This document shows positions 17,324-25,700 of a DNA stretch of 64,000 bases, one piece after another. The position numbers and the translations under genes are program-made. The notes under the pieces were generated by a model. It was not told the DNA's origin. It worked only from the letters and a program-made list of their open reading frames with translations, and made no database searches. Each line of letters opens with the position of its first letter. Position 1 is the stretch's first letter. Origin of the DNA: Marinobacter oulmenensis (GTDB lineage Bacteria > Pseudomonadota > Gammaproteobacteria > Pseudomonadales > Oleiphilaceae); contig NZ_JACHFE010000006.1 in NCBI RefSeq assembly GCF_014201735.1, forward strand, positions 62,001 through 126,000, read 5' to 3'.

Positions 17324-18616
17324 TCAGAACCGGTTAAAGCGATAGGGAGCCGGGTTGATAATGGGATCGGTGTTGGCTAACAGGTCGGCGGCCAGTTGGC
17401 CGGCAGCGGGTCCGGTGCCGAAACCATGGCCGGAAAACCCGGTTGCCACAGTCAGGCCCGGAATGGCGTTGACCTGGTCGATGACAGGCAGCGAGTCCGG
17501 CGTGACATCAATCAGTCCCGCCCAGGCCTCATCCACCGTCGCTTGGGCAAACTGGGGCCAGGCGGAGGCCAGATTTCTGAGCGCGTCTTCGTTAAGTCCG
17601 GTGTTGGGCTCGGGATCCATGACGCGGACGCGTTCGAAGGGGGATGTGTCGGCGTGTTTCCAGCGCCGGCCCAGTGCCAGGTCATTCATGAAGTGCCGGC
17701 CCAGCCGAACATTGAGAAAGCTGTGTTGGGTTCTGAGCTGGTTCAGGTAGCGCCATCCAACCTGTAAATGGTCCAGCGTGATGGGCGCGTCCAGTTTTCC
17801 CCGCTGGGTAATGACAAAGCCACCATCCTGGTGCTTTCGGAAGGAAAAGTCCGGTGCACCCACGGCAATATCGGTGGGGCCCTCCATGGGGCGGGTACGC
17901 AGAACCGAGCAGATGAGCGGCAGGGTTGGCAGCGACACGCCGAGGTTTTTCAGGAAGCGGCGGGACCAGGCACCACCGGCCAACAAGACCTGATCACACC
18001 GGATCTCGCCTTTCTCGGTCACCACTCCGGACACTTTGCCGGCGGATCTTGACAGGGTGCGTACCGCGCATTCCTGAACGATGGTTGCCCCTTTGCGGAT
18101 GGCTGCCCCGGCCATCGCGCTGGTCGCCAGGGCGGGTTCTGCCCGGCCGTCGGAGGGCGTGTAGACCCCGCCCTGCCATTGGTCCTGACCGCCGGGAACC
18201 AGGCGCTCGATGTCGGTTGGCGACAGCAGTCTTGAGTCCAGTTCCAGACTGTCCACGGAACGGTGCCAGGCTTCGTGCATGGCCATCTGCTCCGGCGACC
18301 GGGCGACAAACAGGATGCCCGTTTGCCGGTATCCGACCGGGTGCCCGATGCGCTCGGGCATTTGCGCCCAAAGCCGGTCTGCTGCCTGTGCCAGCGGAAT
18401 GTCCTGGGCGTGACGACTGGTTTTCCGAATCCAGCCAAGGTTGCGGGAGGACTGCTCTGCGGCGATCTGCCCTTTTTCCAGCAACACCACAGGAATGTTG
18501 CGTTCCGCCAGTGCCAGGGCGGCTGTTACACCAATGATGCCGCCACCGATGATGACGATGTTGGTTGCCGATGGCAGCTCATTGGTTGTTGCGACGGGTT
18601 CCAGTGTCTTGGTCAT
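17324..18616 (-). CDS. FAD-dependent oxidoreductase (DAO family)
   Basis: A 430-residue flavoenzyme of the D-amino acid oxidase/glycine oxidase superfamily. The FAD-binding motif GGGIIGVTAALALAE lies near residues 23-37, SSRNLGWIRKTSRHA near 55, and the C-terminal FAD contact GFSGHGFGTGP near 400. ATG at 18616 has AGGAAT about 9 bases upstream; the frame extends further but without support. It lies 50 bases after the ornithine cyclodeaminase-family gene and ahead of the broken permease. The expected reaction is oxidation of an amine or amino acid; the electron acceptor and substrate are not evident. Confidence 0.85.
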   Translation of the reverse strand: MTKTLEPVATTNELPSATNIVIIGGGIIGVTAALALAERNIPVVLLEKGQIAAEQSSRNLGWIRKTSRHAQDIPLAQAADRLWAQMPERIGHPVGYRQTGILFVARSPEQMAMHEAWHRSVDSLELDSRLLSPTDIERLVPGGQDQWQGGVYTPSDGRAEPALATSAMAGAAIRKGATIVQECAVRTLSRSAGKVSGVVTEKGEIRCDQVLLAGGAWSRRFLKNLGVSLPTLPLICSVLRTRPMEGPTDIAVGAPDFSFRKHQDGGFVITQRGKLDAPITLDHLQVGWRYLNQLRTQHSFLNVRLGRHFMNDLALGRRWKHADTSPFERVRVMDPEPNTGLNEDALRNLASAWPQFAQATVDEAWAGLIDVTPDSLPVIDQVNAIPGLTVATGFSGHGFGTGPAAGQLAADLLANTDPIINPAPYRFNRF

Positions 18617-18666
18617 GTCGGTATTCCTGATCCGGGTGAAGTGGCTGAACAAACGTCGGGACGGTG

Positions 18667-19806
18667 TCAGCACATGGCCGGGGTGTCCCAGAGGTTGAGC
18701 TTGACGCCGATACCGTCTCTCACGGCATTGCGATACACCCGGGTTGCCCAGGCCACGTCTTCAACCGGCATTCCGCCAACCGACATGACGATGATTTCCT
18801 CGTCATTCCGGCGGCCGGGGGTATCCCCGGAGACGATGGCCCCCAGATCCTCCAGCTCCTGTCGGTTCATCTGGCCGTCGGCAATCATGTCCATGAAGCG
18901 CATGCCCACAAGGGGAATGTGGTTGTGACTGGGCCTGGGGACTTCCTGGTACCAGGTTTCGTATAGCCCGACGCTGTCCATCACCTTGCGAACATCGGCG
19001 CCGCTCATGCCTTCGTCCAGGCTGCAGCTCGCCGGCATGGCGAGAAAGGCGCCGGGCTTGAGCCACTCGCGCCTGACCATCGGATAGGTCGAGGGATCAC
19101 CCACTTCGCCGGAGTTGCAGTAGGTGACAATGTCCGAGTCGGTGGCCACCTCTTCGATGGAATCCACCACCTTGATGGAAGTGATCTGCGGGTAGTGTTC
19201 CTCAAGCCAACCAATGAAGTCGTTGAGGCTTTTCTGGCCGCGCCCCTTGATCTTGATGGTGTCGATGTCGGGCCTGGCAGCGATGAAGGCGGCGACGGAG
19301 GTTTTTCCCATGACGCCCGGCCCGAGCAGGCCGATGACTTTCGCGTCTTTGCGGGCAAGGTGTCGTGCCCCCACGCCGGGAATGGCCCCGGTCCGGTAGG
19401 CGGAAAGCAGGTTGGCGGACATGTAGGCCAGTGGCGCCCCCGTGTCCACATCGCTCAGGGTCATCATCAGGATTGACCGGGGCAGACCCTTTTCGCGATT
19501 GGCAATGTTCGAGCCATACCATTTCACGCCACAGGTCTGGAAATCCCCGCCGAGATAGGCCGGCATCGCCATCAGACGACGGTCCGCCGTTGGCTTGGGC
19601 ATGGTCGGGAAGGGGGATTCCTCCGGAAAGGTGATCATCGCGCCGTGGGAGTCACTGTCGGGACCGGCCATGCGGTAATCGCCCTGATGCAGGAGCTGAA
19701 ACATCTCCTCCATGGTCTCGACGCAGGCCGGCATGTCTGTAACCCCGGCCCGGATCATGTCTGCTTCCGACAGGTATAGAAAATCGATGGTTGTCTTTTC
19801 GGCCAT
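18667..19806 (-). CDS. Ornithine cyclodeaminase/mu-crystallin family protein
   Basis: A 379-residue NAD(P)-binding protein. The Rossmann motif GLLGPGVMGKTSVAAF lies near residues 158-173, and the family substrate region MSANLLSAYRTGAIPGVGA near 129-147. Its length and the sequence of the C-terminal third fit the branch sometimes labelled tyramine oxidase subunit B better than true ornithine cyclodeaminase. First gene of a minus-strand operon with a FAD oxidoreductase, an APC permease and a porin, facing an AraC regulator. The pairing with a FAD oxidoreductase suggests joint oxidation of an amine or imino compound; the substrate is not known. Confidence 0.8.
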   Translation of the reverse strand: MAEKTTIDFLYLSEADMIRAGVTDMPACVETMEEMFQLLHQGDYRMAGPDSDSHGAMITFPEESPFPTMPKPTADRRLMAMPAYLGGDFQTCGVKWYGSNIANREKGLPRSILMMTLSDVDTGAPLAYMSANLLSAYRTGAIPGVGARHLARKDAKVIGLLGPGVMGKTSVAAFIAARPDIDTIKIKGRGQKSLNDFIGWLEEHYPQITSIKVVDSIEEVATDSDIVTYCNSGEVGDPSTYPMVRREWLKPGAFLAMPASCSLDEGMSGADVRKVMDSVGLYETWYQEVPRPSHNHIPLVGMRFMDMIADGQMNRQELEDLGAIVSGDTPGRRNDEEIIVMSVGGMPVEDVAWATRVYRNAVRDGIGVKLNLWDTPAMC

Positions 19807-19939
19807 AACATCACCCAGATTTGGAATTGGTGGTTTTTGCCCCGAATGCGATTGGAGATGTCGGCTCCGGTCCGGCGCTCAGGGACGCTGCTGGCAGCGA
19901 TTAGGGAGAATGTTATGGGGTGCCCGTCAGGCCGTATTG

Positions 19940-19996
19940 AATTTTTGCGACAGGCATCTCCCGGTTACGGGATCAATCGGGTGTGGCTCAAAAATT
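19940..19996. promoter_or_regulatory. Inverted repeat in the divergent OCD/araC intergenic region
   Basis: AATTTTTG (19940-19947) and CAAAAATT (19989-19996) form a perfect 8-base inverted repeat about 41 bases apart, in the 228-base gap between the two divergent genes. Possible AraC-family binding half-sites; this is inference from position and symmetry only. Confidence 0.35.
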
Positions 19997-20034
19997 GCTC
20001 AGCTATCGGAGTCTGAATTTCAGAGGGCAGACTC

Positions 20035-20868
20035 ATGGCACTTGTGTCCATCCGCAATAGGGTTGCCGGGATCCACTCGAAACAGCCCTGGTTCGTTCTC
20101 AGCGCCGCCGATCACTATGACCTGATTGAATCGGATACGCCGGCGATCTCGCACTTCTACAGCTTCAAGGCGAACCCGCTGAACGGGATGACGTTTGCGG
20201 TACCCGACGGCTGCGTTGACATCGTGTTTGATTGTGATGATGCAGGCCCCAGCGCCAAAGTCTGTGGGACGACGCTGGAAGCTCGAAGTGCCGAACTCAA
20301 GCAGGACCATCTGTATTTCGGTGTGCGGTTCTCGCTGGGGATGGTGCCGGATTTTCTGGATGTGTCTGCCGAGGGCCTGGTGGACCACGAGCTGAGCTTT
20401 CTGGATGCCGTGAAGGGCAGTAAAACGGTTTTCGATCAGGTGGTTAGTGAAAGGGAGTTTGCCGGAAGGGTAACCGTGTTAAGGAACTTCCTGAGAGACA
20501 AAAATGTGCGTAGGGTTTCCCGCCTGTCATTGGAAGTGGTTCAGGCCATTTGTGAGGCAAAGGGAGATATCCGGGTGCATCAACTTCGGGAACTGACGGG
20601 GTTCTGCACCCGCACGCTCCAGCGCCAGTTCCATCGGGACCTGGGGATGTCTCCCAAAGCGTTCAGCAGAATCATTCGTTGTCAGTCCGCAATCTATGAC
20701 ATCAATCACCGCGACAGTGTTGCTTTTTCCGACCTGGCATGTGACCTGGGATTCAGTGACCAGTCCCATTTTTTGCGGGAGTTCAAGCGCTTTGTTTCGG
20801 CAACGCCGCTGGAGTACCAGCAACAGGTGAGGCAGAAAACCTACCTTGAGCGGATCCGTTATTGTTGA
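20035..20868 (+). CDS. AraC family transcriptional regulator
   Basis: A 277-residue regulator with an N-terminal sensor region (about 1-160) of the type that follows a short beta-barrel, and a C-terminal AraC DNA-binding domain (about 170-265) with two helix-turn-helix motifs, LTGFCTRTLQRQFHRDLGM and LACDLGFSDQSHFLREFKRF. The second is a textbook match. It is divergent from the OCD-FAD oxidoreductase-permease-porin operon and is the likely activator of that operon in response to its substrate. The DUF6597-like N-terminus (VPDGCVDIVFDCDD) is common in this subgroup. Confidence 0.9.
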   Translation: MALVSIRNRVAGIHSKQPWFVLSAADHYDLIESDTPAISHFYSFKANPLNGMTFAVPDGCVDIVFDCDDAGPSAKVCGTTLEARSAELKQDHLYFGVRFSLGMVPDFLDVSAEGLVDHELSFLDAVKGSKTVFDQVVSEREFAGRVTVLRNFLRDKNVRRVSRLSLEVVQAICEAKGDIRVHQLRELTGFCTRTLQRQFHRDLGMSPKAFSRIIRCQSAIYDINHRDSVAFSDLACDLGFSDQSHFLREFKRFVSATPLEYQQQVRQKTYLERIRYC

Positions 20869-20933
20869 CCCAAAATGAAGCTTCAGAGTGATGTATGCAC
20901 CATTGGAGCTCCTGCGTGCAGGGAGAAATGATA

Positions 20934-22115
20934 TCAGTCCGCCCAATGCCAGGGTGGCGTATCGAGCAGCCCCTGCCCCGGTATGGTGGTTTCGCCCCAT
21001 TCTTTATCAAGTGCAACGGCATTGCAGACGTTGTTCTCTTTGAGTGTGCTGACGAGCCTTGGGGCGTGCGAGACCACCCATACCTGGGTTTCCTTCGAGG
21101 CGCGGATAATCAGGCGCCCGAGCGCCGGTAACAGGTCCGGATGCAGGCTGGTCTCCGGTTCGTTCAGTACGAGCAGGGAGGGCGGCCTGGGCGTCAGCAG
21201 CGCCGCCACCAGAAGCAGGTAGCGAAGCGTGCCGTCCGAGAGTTCTGCCTGGTTCAGTGGTCGCAGCAGGCCTTCTTGCAGGAACTGAAGAACCAGACGG
21301 TTGCCGGCGTCGGTTTCAAAGCTGATGGTGGCGCCTGGGAAGGCATCTGCAATGGCCAGGTGCAAGGCTTCTCGGTCACCAATCTCGTGAATGGTTCTGA
21401 GAGCGGCAACCAGGCTATGGCCGGCGTGGTCCAGAACCGGTGTCCGGGTGCCTATCTGCGGGATACGGATGGCCGAGTGTGGATCGGTTCGGAACTGGTC
21501 GTAGAAGCGCCAGTTGCGAATGGTCTGCCGAACAGCATGAATCTCCGGTGTCGCCACCGGGTCGCTGATTTCATTCAGAATACTCTCATAGCTGTTGAGC
21601 TGTGCGTTGTAGACCTGCCATTGCCGACCGGATCGGATCTTGACCACCGGGCCCGTGCGGTCAATAAGGCAACTACTGGGCCGGCACACATCCCCGACCC
21701 AGATGCACTCGCGTTTTATTTCAGGGTCAAACTGGAACATGCTCGGGTCCTGATAACCCGCGAACCCCTGGGGGGCCGGCATGCCCAGGGAAATGGCGTA
21801 ACCGAATTCCTCACCGGCAAAGCCCAGCTTCAGCCGGCTGTTACGTTTCTGGGCGGACCCCTGCACGGGCGTTGTGCCTTGCTTCATGCCGCGGGTGAGG
21901 GCGTCCGGACCAGCCCAGAAGGTGTAATCGAGCCCGCCTTCCCTGGCAATGGATGAGATCAGGTTGCCGTTTGCGGTCTCGGCCAGCAACCTCAGCGACT
22001 TGTACAGATTGGACTTGCCGCACCCGTTAGGTCCGGTAACAACATTCAGGCCGTCAAGGGGGACGACGATGTCTTTTAGGCTTCGGTAGTTGGCGACGGC
22101 AAAGGCATTGATCAT
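20934..22115 (-). CDS. AAA family ATPase (RecF/SMC-like, AAA_21 type)
   Basis: A 393-residue ABC-type ATPase standing alone. Walker A is GPNGCGKSN (about 29-37). The signature-like LSDGTLRYL is near residue 292, Walker B LLVLNEPETSLHP near 315, and a switch histidine in VVSHAPRLV near 350. There is no long coiled coil and no TOPRIM or nuclease domain, so it is neither a full SMC protein nor an OLD nuclease. Proteins like this occur as stand-alone predicted ATPases, sometimes in defence loci, but no effector gene is adjacent. Function unknown. Confidence 0.83.
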   Translation of the reverse strand: MINAFAVANYRSLKDIVVPLDGLNVVTGPNGCGKSNLYKSLRLLAETANGNLISSIAREGGLDYTFWAGPDALTRGMKQGTTPVQGSAQKRNSRLKLGFAGEEFGYAISLGMPAPQGFAGYQDPSMFQFDPEIKRECIWVGDVCRPSSCLIDRTGPVVKIRSGRQWQVYNAQLNSYESILNEISDPVATPEIHAVRQTIRNWRFYDQFRTDPHSAIRIPQIGTRTPVLDHAGHSLVAALRTIHEIGDREALHLAIADAFPGATISFETDAGNRLVLQFLQEGLLRPLNQAELSDGTLRYLLLVAALLTPRPPSLLVLNEPETSLHPDLLPALGRLIIRASKETQVWVVSHAPRLVSTLKENNVCNAVALDKEWGETTIPGQGLLDTPPWHWAD

Positions 22116-22172
22116 CGGATCAAACTAACCCATTGGGCGAAAATTGGCGACTGTGATGTCAACATCCGTGTC

Positions 22173-22649
22173 TCAGCAGCAGTCGCTGCCCTGGTCTTTT
22201 TCCTTGGGCGCCATTTTCAGGAACACCCCCAGCGCGGCCAATAACAGGGCGGTGCTGGCGATGATGGCGACCGGGTAGTAGAGGTTACCCGCCAGGTCGA
22301 GCTGACTGTACTTGATGATCATGATCAGCCCTTCCAGTGACATGGCCACGCAGACGGTGCCGATGAACCGGGGCAGGGTACGCCGCATCATGGTGACGAT
22401 GTCGTGGGATTCCGAGCGCCCGCTGTATTCTGAACGGATCACCATGGCCAGTTCGTACACGGCCAGTGCAATGATGCTGCCATTGACGCCTTTGATGATG
22501 GCCTGCATGAATGACTCTCCGGACTGGAGATAGTCAACCACGTCCATCCCTGCGGCTGCCAGCAGAGAAAACGCCAGCACAAAGAAAACCAGCGAGAACA
22601 GTCTGGCAAACAGTGCCCGTACCGGCAGGGTGGTCAGCATGTTGGTCAT
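22173..22649 (-). CDS. Four-span membrane protein, function unknown
   Basis: A 158-residue inner-membrane protein with predicted helices at about 10-35, 47-70, 92-115 and 122-145. It has a basic cytoplasmic loop (IRSEYSGRSESHDIVTMMRRTLPR) and ends in a charged tail with two terminal cysteines (DQGSDCC). I do not recognise a family with confidence; the layout recalls PsiE-like or general stress membrane proteins. It is preceded by a 116-base gap from the giant signalling gene on the same strand and could be transcribed with it. Confidence 0.7.
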   Translation of the reverse strand: MTNMLTTLPVRALFARLFSLVFFVLAFSLLAAAGMDVVDYLQSGESFMQAIIKGVNGSIIALAVYELAMVIRSEYSGRSESHDIVTMMRRTLPRFIGTVCVAMSLEGLIMIIKYSQLDLAGNLYYPVAIIASTALLLAALGVFLKMAPKEKDQGSDCC

Positions 22650-22765
22650 ATCGCTTGATGCCTCCGTGTTTGATGCGTTGGAGGCGAAGATTACGGGGAA
22701 TTGAGCCTGGTTTCACTTAAGAAATGCTCATCGGCCGGAAAGGCACGGATTGTACCTATCGGGCG

Positions 22766-25700
22766 TTAACTGGCGACCCGGATCCGGTTCCGGCCACTTT
22801 CCTTGGCCTGATAGAGCGCCTGATCGGCTGCGTAAACCAGCGTCTCGGCGCCGATTGTCTCATCGGGGATGGTGGTGGCGCAGCCCACGCTGACTGTGAT
22901 CGGGGCGCAGGAGTCCGACTGGTCTGCGTTGCTGCCCAGTGCCTGTATGGCCAAACGCGCATTTTCGGCCACTTTCATGGCTCCGTCATGATCGGTGTTG
23001 GGCAGTATCAGCATGAATTCCTCGCCGCCGTAACGAACCACCATGTCGGTTGAGCGGTGCATCTGGTCCTGGAGGGTTGAGGCGACGGAGATCAGGCATT
23101 CGTCGCCCATCTGGTGCCCGTAGGTGTCGTTAAACTGTTTGAAATGGTCAACGTCCAGCATGATGATGGACAGGGGGTGGTGCTCCCGTCGCAGGCGCAA
23201 CCAGCTCTCCTGCAGGTAGGCGTCCCCGGAGCGCCGGTTGGCCACCCCGGTCAGCCCGTCCCGGTCAGCCAAGCGCTGCAGTTCCGCATTTAATGTTTCC
23301 AGTTCAGCGGTGCGCTCGGCGACCTTCTCTTCCAGTGTCCGGGAGTAGTTATGTACCTGGGTGTACAGTCGGGCATTCTCGATGGCAACCGATGCCTGGG
23401 CCGCGAGCAACCGTATCAGTTCCACGCGCTCTTCGGTAAAGACACTGTCCGCCAGGTTGTTCTCCATGTAGACGGCCGCTTCAAATCGCTCCCTTATGAT
23501 GGGGACGCAAAGGATGGAGCGGGGTCGCAGGTGCACCGTGTAAGGATCGTTGACGTAGGGGCCATCCGCCGACGCATCGTGCAGGACGACGGCTTCATCA
23601 CGCTGGAACACCTGGCTGATAACGCTCATCGGCAGGGCGATGCGGTTGCCCTGGTGATCCTGCAGGGTGGAGTGGTCCGGGATGTCGGCCGGGGCCGGGC
23701 CGGGATCCGGCGGTATCGCGGCCTCGACCACGAACTGTCCATCGTTGCGCACAATCAGGCAGCCCCACTGGCCCCCGGCATTTTCCAGCAGAATGTCCAT
23801 GGTTTTTTGCAGCAACTGGTCAAGGACCATCTCACCGGAGATTTCCCGGGACGCTTTCATGACTGAGGCCAGGTCCAGGTCGTCTGTCTGGTTGCCGAAC
23901 TGGCTTACCTGGACCTGTCGCCACTCCCGAAGAACCGGGAAGTCCTCTTCCATCTGATCGACTTTGCGCTGGGCGCCCCACCGGTTATAGACACCGTGGG
24001 CGCCACGCAGGTAGCCCTCGGCCGAACGCTTGCGGCCAAGGGCTAGCAGGTGCCGGGCCGCCCGTTCGCACGCGGTGGCTTCGTCATGGAGGAAACCACC
24101 GGCACGGGCGGCATCGATGGCCATGTCGAAATAGTCCAGTGCGACCTCATTATGGCCGTCCAGGCGCTCCAGTTCGGCGGTCATCAGCCACTGCAGGTGG
24201 CGGAAATTGGCCTCGCAGTTGTCTGCCCAGCGGGTCATCCGGGCCAGATCCTGCTCCAGCCGTTGGCGGGTTGTCGCCTGTTCCTGTTTGTCCATGGCCG
24301 GGTAGACCGTTGTCAGTGTGAGATTGGCGACGATGTAGAAGCGCACCAGTTGCGGCAGCGACATGGCTGACTTGATCAGTTTGTCCTGCTTCCTGACAAA
24401 GTGTAGTGCCTGTTCGTCGTTGCCGTGCAGCAGATTGATTTCGGCGCTGTAGATGTGGTGATTGGCGATACCGGTCATGAAACGGCGTTCGTACATCTGC
24501 GCCAGGCATTTGTCCGCGTCGAAATCTTCGCTGCTGAGGGTGTACGGGGAGAGGGTGTCCCCCATGAAGTTCCGCTGCATTTGCAGGAACAGGGTGCCGG
24601 AGTCCAGGGAGTCCTGATAGGCGCATTCCCGGACAATCTCCAGATTCTCCTCGTGCAGGCGACGGGCGGTCTCCAGATCCATGCGCGGGTCCCAGATCAC
24701 GCAGTCCTGGGCACTGTAGGCCAGGTAGAGCAGGTCACCGGACTGGTAGCCCGCCTGAATGCCTTTGCGGAACCAGGGTGTCAGTGTTGCCCAGTGGTTG
24801 CTCCAGTGGTGTACGAACATGGCGTACACGTAGATAACCCGGGCCCGGAGTGTCAGGTCGTCCAGGCGTTCATTGATGGCCAGGCCGACCTTGGCGTACT
24901 GAAAGCCGACGGCGGGCTCATCCAGTTCGCCGCACAACAGCATACCGTAGGCGGCGTAGGCGAAGGCGGATTCCGGACAGTTGCCCCGCTTGAGCGCCAG
25001 ATTGGCAGCTTTGAGAACCAGATAACTGAACAGGTTACTGCCGGACAGGAAAGCGGCTGCGAAGATTTCCATCAGCAGTCGCATGGCCGTCAGCGTGGCC
25101 GGGTCGTCGATGGTTGGCGCATTCACCAGATCGGCAATCTCCCGGCGGCCCAGGTATTCCTCAACCCGTTGCCGTTCCCGGTCGATGTCCTGCTGAGTCG
25201 GGTGTTCAGTGAAATCCACCCCCAACAGTGCCAGGCCTTCAATGGCTGCATGAATGGATTCGCTCATGCGGCCGAGGGTGGCGTTCTGTCGGGTACGGAT
25301 GGAGAGGATGTCCGCCCGGTGGAGGGCGGATCCGGCATGGTCGAGCATGATTTCGAGCCAGCGGTCCGCGTCTTCCGTGCGGCCGGTCAGGTAGAAGCAG
25401 AGCTGGATTTCGGCTGCCAGGTTCTGCATCAGCTCCGGTGTTTCCCCCCAGGCGTTTTCGGGCAATGATTCCCGGGCAATCTGCAGGTACGACAGGCCCC
25501 GCTCGTAGGCGCTGGAGAGCCTGGCACGGCGCCCGGCCCGCAGGTTGAACTGTGCCAGTTGCAGGCGCTCATCGGCGGAGACAATCAGAGCCCGGCCATG
25601 ATTGAGATGGTTAACAATGTCGATCAACTGGTCGTCTGTGGCGGTGCCGCCTGCATGTTTGAGCATCAACTGGCCGATGGACAGGTGCATGCGGGGCAGT

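Noticed and set aside
24425..25468. 347-codon open frame on the plus strand
   Set aside because: Lies opposite the repeat region of the giant signalling gene; no ribosome site or motif.
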